Shown: positions 1 to 5,735 of the stretch, one piece after another
Layout: every line of letters starts with the position of its first letter
Position numbering within the stretch: position 1 is the stretch's first letter
Source: Bauldia sp.
Lineage (GTDB): Bacteria; Pseudomonadota; Alphaproteobacteria; Rhizobiales; Kaistiaceae
Assembly (NCBI GenBank): GCA_020442095.1
Contig: JAGRKY010000544.1
Coordinates: 1 to 5,735, forward strand
Reading direction: 5' to 3'
Length of the DNA stretch: 5,735 nucleotides
Program-made: the position numbers and the translations under genes
The notes under the pieces: model-generated
What the model saw: only the letters and a program-made list of their open reading frames with translations
Databases searched by the model: none
What the model was told of the DNA's origin: nothing

Positions 1-385
1 GCAGGACGTCGTCCCAGCCCCAGCCAACGTTGCCGAGCTGGCGCCAGTGATCGTAGTCGGCCGCCTGGCCGCGCATATAGATCATGCCGTTGATGGAGGA
101 GCACCCACCGATGACCCGTCCACGCGGATAGGCGAGCGCCCGGCCGTTCAGTCCGCGGCAGGGCTCGGTCTTGTAGCACCAGTCGGCGCGCGGATTGCCC
201 ATCGCGTAGAGGTAGCCGACTGGGATATGGAACCAGATCCAGTTGTCGTCGCCCCCGGCCTCGAGGATCAGCACGCTGTGCCTGCCCGACGCGGAGAGGC
301 GGTTCGCGAGCGTGCATCCAGCGCTGCCTGCGCCGACGATGACGTAGTCGAACTCCGGCCCGCTCTCTTCTGCCCTTCCTGCCAT
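1..385 (-). CDS. GMC-family FAD-dependent oxidoreductase (choline/alcohol dehydrogenase-like), N-terminal part
   Basis: This family uses bound FAD to oxidise an alcohol group (choline, sugars, polyols, other alcohols) to an aldehyde, ketone or lactone. The visible 128 residues start at the ATG whose complement is at 383-385. Residues 13-23 (DYVIVGAGSAG) form the Rossmann FAD-binding GxGxxG loop, and LILEAGG at 39-45 holds the acidic residue that usually contacts the FAD ribose. Residues 86-106, beginning YPRGRVIGG and including SSINGMIYMRG, match GMC signature 1. The catalytic His/Asn region is C-terminal and lies off the left edge, since family members are about 530-560 residues long. No signal peptide is seen, so a cytoplasmic enzyme is likely. 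It is the last visible gene of the operon, 10 bases after the dehydrogenase stop, and no good Shine-Dalgarno sequence precedes its ATG, which suggests translational coupling. Family assignment is firm; calling it choline dehydrogenase would be over-reading, and a sugar or polyol substrate fits the neighbours better. Confidence 0.93.
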   Translation of the reverse strand, partial: MAGRAEESGPEFDYVIVGAGSAGCTLANRLSASGRHSVLILEAGGDDNWIWFHIPVGYLYAMGNPRADWCYKTEPCRGLNGRALAYPRGRVIGGCSSINGMIYMRGQAADYDHWRQLGNVGWGWDDVL

Positions 386-395
386 TCGCCGATAC

Positions 396-1433
396 TCAGG
401 CCGCCCCGCGAAGCGCGTCAAGGCGCGGCGTGTTGACAAGGTTTCGCAGCTTGCCGTGGCGCAGAAAGAGCATCGCCGTCTCGACGGCGAGCCGGCGCGC
501 GTCGGCGACGCTCTGCGGGCTGGACCACGCGGCGTGCGGCGTCAGGAGCAGCCGGTTTCCGACCAGCGGATCGTTGCGGAAGGCGTAGGCCCGAGAAATG
601 GCGTCTTCCTCGCGCGGAGGCTCTGCCGGCAACACGTCGAGCGCCGCGCCGGCGAGCGTGCCGCCCCGGAGCGCGTCGAGCAGGGCATCTATGTCGACGA
701 TGGCCCCGCGCGCCGTGTTCACCAGGATCGCGCCGGGGCGCATGTGCTGGAGAGTCTCAGCGTTGATCATGCCGCGCGTCTCGTCGGTCAGTGGACAATG
801 CAGCGAAACGACATCGCTGGCCGCAAGCAGCTCTTCCAGGCTTTCGACGCGCTCGACGCCGACCGCGATCTCGGTGCCGCGCGAAACGTAGGGATCGTAG
901 GCGACGACCATCATGCCGAAGGCCTTCGCGCGCAGCGCCGTCGCCGTGCCGATCCGGCCGAGGCCGACGACGCCGAACCTCGTGCCGCGCAGCCGGCCGA
1001 CCAGCGGCGCGAGCGAATAATCGAAGCCTTTCTGCGGCGAGTCGATCAGATTGTGGTGATAGGAAACGATGCCGCGCTTGAGCGCCAGCATGAAGGCGAT
1101 GGCATGGTCCGCCACCTCGCTGGTGCCGTAGTCCGGCGTGTTGCAGACGGGAACACCGAGCTCGGCCGCGGCTTCCAGGTCGATGTGGTCGAAACCGACA
1201 CCCGCCCTGACCACGATCCGGCATTTCGGCAATCGTGCGAGGAGGGCGCCATCGACCCTCATCTCGTGCCAGACGATCATGCCGTCACAGTCCGACAGAA
1301 CCTCGTCCGGCAACTTTTCGGACTGGCGTTCGCGAAAGATATCCCAGTCGACGTCCGCGCCGGCCGTGCGTCGCTCGATCGTCGCGTCGTCGGCATATTG
1401 GGCGTCCGGTGTCAGCAGTCGAAATCGGGTCAT
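396..1433 (-). CDS. D-isomer-specific 2-hydroxyacid dehydrogenase (NAD-dependent, CtBP/phosphoglycerate dehydrogenase-like)
   Basis: A complete 345-residue protein, normal length for the family, predicted to be cytoplasmic and to interconvert a 2-hydroxyacid and a 2-ketoacid with NAD(H). The N- and C-terminal parts build the substrate domain around a central Rossmann domain. GLGRIG at 157-162 is the nucleotide-binding loop, and the acidic D180 in AYDPY favours NAD over NADP. The catalytic triad is visible as R242 (NTARG), E271 (LPAEPP) and H300 (TPHAAW). VRAGVGFDHID at 75-85 is the usual substrate-loop region. The roughly 28-residue stretch between the Glu and His motifs and the HAAWSS ending resemble the CtBP-like branch more than classic D-lactate dehydrogenases. 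The ATG is supported by GGAGG five bases upstream. It follows the amidohydrolase by 36 bases, so it may act on the sugar acid or hydroxyacid released there; that role is inferred. Substrate is unknown; the family covers glyoxylate/hydroxypyruvate, phosphoglycerate and sugar-acid substrates. Confidence 0.93.
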   Translation of the reverse strand: MTRFRLLTPDAQYADDATIERRTAGADVDWDIFRERQSEKLPDEVLSDCDGMIVWHEMRVDGALLARLPKCRIVVRAGVGFDHIDLEAAAELGVPVCNTPDYGTSEVADHAIAFMLALKRGIVSYHHNLIDSPQKGFDYSLAPLVGRLRGTRFGVVGLGRIGTATALRAKAFGMMVVAYDPYVSRGTEIAVGVERVESLEELLAASDVVSLHCPLTDETRGMINAETLQHMRPGAILVNTARGAIVDIDALLDALRGGTLAGAALDVLPAEPPREEDAISRAYAFRNDPLVGNRLLLTPHAAWSSPQSVADARRLAVETAMLFLRHGKLRNLVNTPRLDALRGAA

Positions 1434-1438
1434 TGTCG

Positions 1439-1443
1439 CCTCC
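1439..1443 (-). promoter_or_regulatory. Shine-Dalgarno sequence of the 2-hydroxyacid dehydrogenase
   Basis: GGAGG on the minus strand, five bases before the ATG whose complement is at 1431-1433. It is the best ribosome-binding site in the window and fixes the dehydrogenase start. It lies in the 36-base gap after the amidohydrolase stop, so this gene can be initiated independently of upstream translation. Confidence 0.8.
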
Positions 1444-1469
1444 GAAGGCTGAAACGCGGGGGCCGGCCG

Positions 1470-2366
1470 CTAGAGCCGGTAGTGCTTCACGGCGTTGAGT
1501 CGGAACAACCGGTCCTGCTCCCCGTCGCTGAAGTCGGCGACGATGGCCTCGAACGCCTGGTAGAGCGTCGTGAAGGAGCTGTAGAGCTTGTCGACCGGGA
1601 AGTTGCTCGCGAACATCGTCCTGTCGGTGCCGAAGCTCTCTATCACATGCAGCACGAAGGGCCGGACGGTCTTCGTCGACCATTTCCAGTCCACCATCCC
1701 GAGGCCGGAGATCTTGGCGACGACGTTGTCGCAATCTGCGAGCGCGACGATGCCGTCGCGCCAGCATTCAAGGGCTGCCTCATCGCGATCAACCGGCATC
1801 CCGGTGTGGTTGAGGATGATCAGGGTCTCGGGAAATCGCTCCGCCAGACGAACCGCGTCGGCGAACTGCGACGGGTAGATCTGCAGGTCGAAGCTGAACC
1901 CGTACTTGTCGAGCAGGCCGAATCCGGCAAGCCAGGCCTCGTCGGTCATCAGGTCGGACCGGTCGGTGAATGTCAGGCCGGGATTCTTGTGCCAATTCAG
2001 AATGTGCCGGATGCCCCGGACGCAGGGGCGGGCGGCATGCGCCTCGAGCACGGCCTCGACATCGGGTGCGTTCAGGGCGGCGAAACCGACGCTGGCGCTG
2101 GGCATGCCCCTGGAATCGGACAACGCCTGGATCCACTGTGTCTCCCTGACCGGATCGGCGGGAACGGCCTCGATGTGGACGGACTTCTCGAGCGCATAGT
2201 CCGCGGTGTCGGCCAGCAGGTCTTCGAGCAGATAGGACCTGGCGATCGGGCCGATCGGTCCGAGCACGCCTTCGCCCAGGGGCAGATCCTGCAGCCAGGG
2301 ATAATTATAGCCCGCCTCCAGGTTCCAAAGATGGTGATGCGGGTCGACGATCCTGCGTTTTGCCAT
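1470..2366 (-). CDS. Amidohydrolase, COG3618 type (sugar-lactonase-like metal-dependent hydrolase)
   Basis: A complete 298-residue TIM-barrel amidohydrolase, close to the usual 280-300 residues of the group that contains L-fucono- and L-rhamnono-lactonases and 2-pyrone-4,6-dicarboxylate lactonase. Characterised relatives hydrolyse lactone rings in the cytoplasm. Visible marks are an early DPHHHLW at 8-14 (the HxH pair, H10 and H12, after the first strand), VHIEA at 63-67, VRGIRH at 116-121, ILNHTGMP at 184-191 with conserved H187, and SNFPVDK at 254-260 with D259, the probable catalytic or metal-site Asp at the end of the barrel. The aromatic-rich N-terminal stretch (YNYPWLQD, 20-27) is also typical. 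No signal peptide is seen. GGAGGG seven bases upstream supports the ATG. It follows the second permease by 19 bases and precedes the dehydrogenase by 36. The context suggests it opens a lactone formed from the imported compound; the exact substrate cannot be told from sequence. A non-lactone amidohydrolase role remains possible. Confidence 0.9.
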   Translation of the reverse strand: MAKRRIVDPHHHLWNLEAGYNYPWLQDLPLGEGVLGPIGPIARSYLLEDLLADTADYALEKSVHIEAVPADPVRETQWIQALSDSRGMPSASVGFAALNAPDVEAVLEAHAARPCVRGIRHILNWHKNPGLTFTDRSDLMTDEAWLAGFGLLDKYGFSFDLQIYPSQFADAVRLAERFPETLIILNHTGMPVDRDEAALECWRDGIVALADCDNVVAKISGLGMVDWKWSTKTVRPFVLHVIESFGTDRTMFASNFPVDKLYSSFTTLYQAFEAIVADFSDGEQDRLFRLNAVKHYRL

Positions 2367-2373
2367 GCCCGGT

Positions 2374-2379
2374 CCCTCC
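2374..2379 (-). promoter_or_regulatory. Shine-Dalgarno sequence of the amidohydrolase
   Basis: GGAGGG on the minus strand, seven bases before the ATG whose complement is at 2364-2366. It lies inside the 19-base gap after the second permease's stop codon and supports the chosen start. Confidence 0.78.
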
Positions 2380-2385
2380 GGCTCT

Positions 2386-3381
2386 CTAGGTCGCGTCGTT
2401 GCCGCGCGACAACAGGCGCTGGATGACGATGGCGGCGATGATGGCGCTGCCGAAGATGATGTTGCGGACGCCAGCCGAGATATTGCCGATCACCAGGATG
2501 GTGCTCAGCAGCGTGGTGAACATCACCGCGGCGATCGTCCCGCCATAGCCGCCGCGGCCGCCGAACATGGACGTGCCGCCGAGCACGACCGCGGCGATCG
2601 TCGGCAGCAGGAACTGGTCCCCCATGCCGAGGAAGCTCGCGCCCGAGAATGCCGAGAAGACGATTCCCGCCAGCGCCGCCATCGTGCCGCTGAACACGTA
2701 GGCGGAGATCTTGATCCGATCATTGTCAATGCCACTGAGGTGGCTCACCCGGGCGTTTTCGCCGACGGCGAGAAGGCGCCGTCCCCAGCGGGAATACCGC
2801 GTCACCATGATGACGGCGAAAGAGAGCAGCGCCCAAAGCACCAGCATCCAGGGGATGCCTTCGAAGGACCCGGTGGCGATGCTGCGGACGAAGGGGCTCG
2901 GGCTGCCGCGCGGCGAGCCGCCGGTATAGACCAGCGTCACACCCAGCATGATGTTGTTCATCGCCAGCGTCATGACGATCGGCGAGATGCTGAGCTTGAC
3001 GACGCCGAAGCCGTTGACGAAGCCGGCGGCAACGCCGACCAGAAGCGCCGCCGACACGGCGAGGATCGCGTTTGCGTCGGAACCGGCGGAGGTGTTCGTG
3101 AAGACGACGGCCGCGCCGGTCAGCACCCAGGCGACGGACAGATCGATGCCGCCGACGAGCATCACCACCGTCTGCCCCATCGCGACGAGCCCGAGGAAGG
3201 ATGCGATCTTGAGCAGCTGCAGGATGTTGCTCGTGGAGGCGAAGCCGGGCGCGAGGTATTCGCCAAGGACAGTCAGGGCGACGCAGAAGGCGAGCAGGAG
3301 GACAGCAATGGCCGGGCGGGTCCTGAAGGATGCGACGGGCCTTCTGGCCGGGTCCGAGGTGTCGCTGCGTTCGATCAGCAT
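2386..3381 (-). CDS. Sugar-type ABC transporter permease (RbsC-like), second of two
   Basis: A complete 331-residue inner-membrane protein of the BPD_transp_2 family, the channel subunit of ribose/xylose-like importers. After a polar, Arg-containing cytoplasmic tail (residues 1-22) come about ten hydrophobic segments, roughly at 24-44, 54-76, 80-95, 105-125, 133-153, 176-194, 226-246, 260-275, 281-298 and 306-321. Family marks include VGGIDLSV at 76-83, the cytoplasmic loop AVGENA...SGI at 205-218 that should contact the ATPase, and VVLGGTSMFGGRG at 265-277. The start lies six bases after the first permease's TAA. A GAGGG eleven bases upstream, inside the preceding gene's end, is the only ribosome-binding candidate, so coupling is likely. 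The two permeases share the same motifs but differ widely in sequence, so they are probably paralogous partners forming a heterodimeric channel. Substrate is unknown; a sugar, polyol or sugar acid is the family expectation. Confidence 0.93.
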   Translation of the reverse strand: MLIERSDTSDPARRPVASFRTRPAIAVLLLAFCVALTVLGEYLAPGFASTSNILQLLKIASFLGLVAMGQTVVMLVGGIDLSVAWVLTGAAVVFTNTSAGSDANAILAVSAALLVGVAAGFVNGFGVVKLSISPIVMTLAMNNIMLGVTLVYTGGSPRGSPSPFVRSIATGSFEGIPWMLVLWALLSFAVIMVTRYSRWGRRLLAVGENARVSHLSGIDNDRIKISAYVFSGTMAALAGIVFSAFSGASFLGMGDQFLLPTIAAVVLGGTSMFGGRGGYGGTIAAVMFTTLLSTILVIGNISAGVRNIIFGSAIIAAIVIQRLLSRGNDAT

Positions 3382-3387
3382 CGGGCG

Positions 3388-4323
3388 TTACACCCTCACG
3401 AGGCCGCGCAGGTAGTCGCGCGCGCCCTTGCTGCCGACGACCGCGAGCAGGATCAGCCCGTCGATCAGGCTTTGATAGAAGGAAGAGACCTCGGCATAGT
3501 AGAGGATGCTCGCCGAGATGGTCAGGATGAGCGCGCCCATCACCACCGAGACCGGCGAGCCGCGCCCGCCGGTCAGCGCAACGCCGCCGATCACCACCGC
3601 CGAAATCGATGTCAGGATGTAATTGTCGCCGATGGTGGGAGACCCCGAAGCCATCGAAACGGCCATGTACATTCCGCCGAGGCCGGCCAGTGTCCCGCCG
3701 ATCGCGTAGGCCAGCACCTTGACGAGACGCACCTGGACGCCGCTCATCCCGGCGGCGAGCTCGTCTCCGCCGACCGCGCGCAGGCCGAGGCCGAAGGGCG
3801 TCCGCATCAGCCAGGTGACGACGAGGGTCCAGCCGACGATGGTGACGACGCTGATCACGGGCTGGCTGAACCCGCCGACGAGCACCTGCTGGTAGGCGCC
3901 GGGGATGCTGCCGCCGGGGCTGGGAAGGGTGAGGAGGGCGATGCCCTGCCAGATCGACATGGTGCCGAGGGTGACGATGATCGGCGGCAGCCGGAGGCCG
4001 ACGATGAGCAGCCCGTTTGCCAGCCCGGCCGCCGCGCCGACCAGGATGGGAAGCACGAAGCCGGGCACCGGGTAGTCGACCATCAGGACCGCCATGAGGG
4101 TGCCGGTCACGCTGGCGACCGGCCCGAGCGACAGGTCTATGCCGCGCGTCAGGATGACCATGAACTGGCCGAGCGCGATCAGGGCGAGGGGCAGGGTGTT
4201 GACGCAGAGCGACCGGAGGTCGAAGGCGGTGAACCGGCCCTTGAGGACCACCAGGACGGCGAACAGCAGAAGGAACACCGCAACCGGCCAGTGCCGCTGG
4301 AGAAAGCTTCGCGGGTCCGGCAT
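3388..4323 (-). CDS. Sugar-type ABC transporter permease (RbsC-like), first of two
   Basis: A complete 311-residue inner-membrane permease of the BPD_transp_2 (RbsC/XylH) family. It has a short N-terminal tail and about ten hydrophobic segments, roughly at 12-28, 43-58, 64-82, 88-108, 112-132, 155-172, 203-222, 235-252, 257-277 and 286-297. Conserved family marks are TRGIDLSLGPV at 59-69, the ATPase-facing loop with LRAVGGDE at 181-188 and AAGMSGV at 190-196, and VVIGGVALTGGRGS at 243-256. The protein ends with a basic tail (RDYLRGLVRV). The ATG is two bases after the ATPase TAG and six bases separate its own stop from the next permease. This packing is typical of transporter subunits made together from one message. 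With the neighbouring permease it should form the membrane part of one importer. Family certain; substrate not readable from sequence. Confidence 0.93.
   Translation of the reverse strand: MPDPRSFLQRHWPVAVFLLLFAVLVVLKGRFTAFDLRSLCVNTLPLALIALGQFMVILTRGIDLSLGPVASVTGTLMAVLMVDYPVPGFVLPILVGAAAGLANGLLIVGLRLPPIIVTLGTMSIWQGIALLTLPSPGGSIPGAYQQVLVGGFSQPVISVVTIVGWTLVVTWLMRTPFGLGLRAVGGDELAAGMSGVQVRLVKVLAYAIGGTLAGLGGMYMAVSMASGSPTIGDNYILTSISAVVIGGVALTGGRGSPVSVVMGALILTISASILYYAEVSSFYQSLIDGLILLAVVGSKGARDYLRGLVRV
3393..3397 (-). promoter_or_regulatory. Weak Shine-Dalgarno candidate for the second permease
   Basis: GAGGG on the minus strand, within the last codons of the first permease and eleven bases before the next ATG (complement at 3379-3381). 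The spacing is long, so re-initiation by ribosomes leaving the upstream gene may matter more than this site. Confidence 0.45.
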
Positions 4324-4325
4324 CG

Positions 4326-5735
4326 CTAGCGGTCCCCCATCCCCGCGGACCCGTCGGCGCCTTCGCGCGAACCCATGACGGCGGCGCGGACGATCATGTC
4401 CGGCCGCACATCGTCGCCAACGAGTTCGGCGGCGACACTGCCGCGAAGCATGACCAGGACCCGGTGCGCGACGCCGACGAGCTCGCGTGCGTCGGTCGAA
4501 TACCAGATCACGCCTATTCCCTGACGAGCGAGGGCGACGATGGTCTCGTAGATCTGGTGCTTGGTCGCGATATCGACGCCGCGGGTCACGTCATTGAGGA
4601 GGAGGACCCGCGGCCGGGTCAGGAACCACTTCTCGAGGAGCACCTTCTGCTGGTTGCCGCCGGAGAGATTGCGGATCGGTTCGTTCCGCGAGCGGGTTCG
4701 CACCTTGGCGCGGGCGATGCCTTCGGTCACCAGACGCGCTTCGGCCCGCGCCGAGATGAATGACAGGACGCTGCGAAGCCGGTCCAGAATGGCCAGCGTC
4801 ATGTTCTGCCCGACGCTCTTGTCGAGCAGCAGGCCTTCGCTCTTGCGCTCCTGCGGGACGTAGGCGATTCCCGCGTCGATGGCGCGGCGGGGAGACAGGC
4901 CCCTCGTCGTCTCGCCGTCGATCCGGATGTCGCCGCCCGACAGCGCGTGGACGCCGAAAAGGCTCTCCAGCAGATCTCCCTGACCCTGGCCGACCAGGCC
5001 GCCCAGCCCGAGAATCTCGCCGGCGCCAAGGTCGAGATCGACATCATCCAGCGACCCGGTCGTCAGGCCGCGGCCGCTGAGCACCACGCTCTCCGGCGCA
5101 GGGGCCGTCTTGTCGGGAAAGGCATCCTCGAACGCCTCGTGCCCGGTCATCAGACGGACCGCCTCGGCCTCGTTCAGGTCGGCGATGTCGCTGACCGCCA
5201 TGAGCGCGCCGTTCCGCAGAACCGCGACGCGCGTGCAGAACCGCACCACCTCGTCCCAGCGGTGCGAGATGAACATGACGATGCGGTTTTCGCGCCGCAT
5301 GCGTTCGACCAGGCCGTGGAGCCATTCGACCTCCGGACCGCCCAGCGCGGATGTGGCTTCGTCGAGCAGCAGGATTCGGGGATTGCGCTCCATCGCGCGG
5401 ACGATTTCGATCATCTGCTGCTGGCCGAGAGGCAGGTCGGCGATGCGGGCGTCGGGGGCGGCCTCGAGGCGGTATTTGTCGAGGATCCGCCGGGCCCGGT
5501 CGCGCATGGCGCGACGATCGACGCTGCCCCAGCGCGTCGTCGGCGCACTGGTGAGCATCAGGTTCTGCTCGACGTTCAGCTCGCCGACCAGCGTCAGCTC
5601 CTGGAAGACGCTGGCGATGCCGGCATTGAGCGCGTCGTGGGTGTTTCTCGGGTGCACGGGGGCATCGTCGAGATACATCTGGCCGCTATCCGCGGTGATG
5701 GCGCCACTGACGATCTTGATCAGCGTCGACTTGCC
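4326..5735 (-). CDS. Sugar-type ABC transporter ATP-binding protein (RbsA/MglA-like, two NBDs), N-terminus cut
   Basis: This is the energising ATPase of the importer, carrying two fused nucleotide-binding domains. The window holds 469 residues; the reading frame is open to the right edge and begins at GKST, the end of the first Walker A, so only about 30-40 N-terminal residues should be missing from a normal protein of about 500. Numbered from that glycine, NBD1 shows the Q-loop FQE at 44-46, a divergent signature LPLGQQQ at 101-107, Walker B ILLLDEATS at 121-129 and the H-loop ISHR at 156-159. NBD2 has a degenerate Walker A, GLVGQGQGD at 246-254, lacking the lysine, then VPQERKSEG at 293-301, a good signature LSGGNQQK at 357-364 and an altered Walker B LLLNDVTRGVD at 378-388. 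The internal ATG at codon 20 is not the start, because the Walker A lies upstream of it. It is followed after two bases by the first permease. The cognate periplasmic binding protein is not in the window. Confidence 0.95.
   Translation of the reverse strand, partial: GKSTLIKIVSGAITADSGQMYLDDAPVHPRNTHDALNAGIASVFQELTLVGELNVEQNLMLTSAPTTRWGSVDRRAMRDRARRILDKYRLEAAPDARIADLPLGQQQMIEIVRAMERNPRILLLDEATSALGGPEVEWLHGLVERMRRENRIVMFISHRWDEVVRFCTRVAVLRNGALMAVSDIADLNEAEAVRLMTGHEAFEDAFPDKTAPAPESVVLSGRGLTTGSLDDVDLDLGAGEILGLGGLVGQGQGDLLESLFGVHALSGGDIRIDGETTRGLSPRRAIDAGIAYVPQERKSEGLLLDKSVGQNMTLAILDRLRSVLSFISARAEARLVTEGIARAKVRTRSRNEPIRNLSGGNQQKVLLEKWFLTRPRVLLLNDVTRGVDIATKHQIYETIVALARQGIGVIWYSTDARELVGVAHRVLVMLRGSVAAELVGDDVRPDMIVRAAVMGSREGADGSAGMGDR
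4333..4338 (-). promoter_or_regulatory. Shine-Dalgarno candidate for the first permease
   Basis: GGGGGA on the minus strand, inside the last codons of the ATPase gene and nine bases before the permease ATG (complement at 4321-4323). Moderate match; translation is probably also coupled to the ATPase, whose stop is two bases from this ATG. Confidence 0.5.

Noticed and set aside
1..385. Naming the oxidoreductase betA (choline dehydrogenase)
   Set aside because: Only the FAD-binding quarter is visible, which is shared by all GMC enzymes; no betaine genes are nearby and the neighbours point to a sugar- or lactone-type pathway.
47..436. A 129-codon plus-strand open frame at the left edge
   Set aside because: It is antisense to the clear FAD-binding and GMC signature motifs of the oxidoreductase and has no family resemblance of its own.
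1434..1469. GC-rich palindromic GGCCGGCC in the largest intergenic gap, considered as a terminator or operator
   Set aside because: The palindrome is only eight bases, has no loop or following T-run, and is expected by chance in such G+C-rich DNA; downstream genes continue in the same direction.
456..2426. A 656-codon open frame on the plus strand
   Set aside because: It runs antisense across the dehydrogenase and the amidohydrolase, is rich in Arg, Asp, Glu, Gly and Val with no recognisable domain, and mirrors the codon bias of the G+C-rich minus-strand genes. It is a shadow frame.
2365..4329. A 654-codon open frame on the plus strand
   Set aside because: It lies antisense to both permeases, has an extremely polar His/Asp/Arg/Gln-rich low-complexity translation and no domain; the minus-strand permease motifs and membrane segments explain the region.
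5676..5678. ATG at this position as the start of the ATPase
   Set aside because: The frame continues upstream through GKST of the Walker A to the window edge, so this Met is internal and the gene is truncated by the window.

Overview
The window is a G+C-rich (roughly two thirds by eye) stretch of a proteobacterial-type genome, most likely an alphaproteobacterium. That guess rests on base composition, the gene families and the catabolic-operon style, not on any phylogenetic marker. All six genes lie on the minus strand, so the biological order runs from the right edge to the left edge. Both end genes are cut by the window.

Reading in the direction of transcription: (1) 5735-4326, the ATP-binding subunit of a sugar-type (ribose/CUT2-like) ABC importer, missing only its extreme N-terminus and entering the window at the Walker A GKST. 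(2) 4323-3388 and (3) 3381-2386, two different RbsC-type inner-membrane permeases. (4) 2366-1470, a COG3618-type amidohydrolase related to sugar-lactone hydrolases. (5) 1433-396, an NAD-dependent D-2-hydroxyacid dehydrogenase. (6) 385-1, the N-terminal quarter of an FAD-dependent GMC oxidoreductase (choline/alcohol dehydrogenase family).

The gaps between genes are 2, 6, 19, 36 and 10 bases. There is no room for internal promoters of normal size and no obvious terminator, so this looks like one polycistronic operon. No gap exceeds 36 bases, and no RNA genes, repeats, mobile elements or CRISPR arrays were seen. The periplasmic solute-binding protein that such an importer needs is absent and is probably encoded beyond the right edge.

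The combined picture is uptake of a sugar, polyol, sugar acid or related small hydroxylated compound, followed by oxidation (GMC enzyme), hydrolysis of a lactone-like intermediate (amidohydrolase) and a 2-hydroxyacid/2-ketoacid redox step (dehydrogenase). The families are clear. The substrate and the order of steps are inference. Nothing here is clearly a new kind of system; the interest lies in the unassigned substrate, the strongly asymmetric ATPase sites and the two-permease arrangement.
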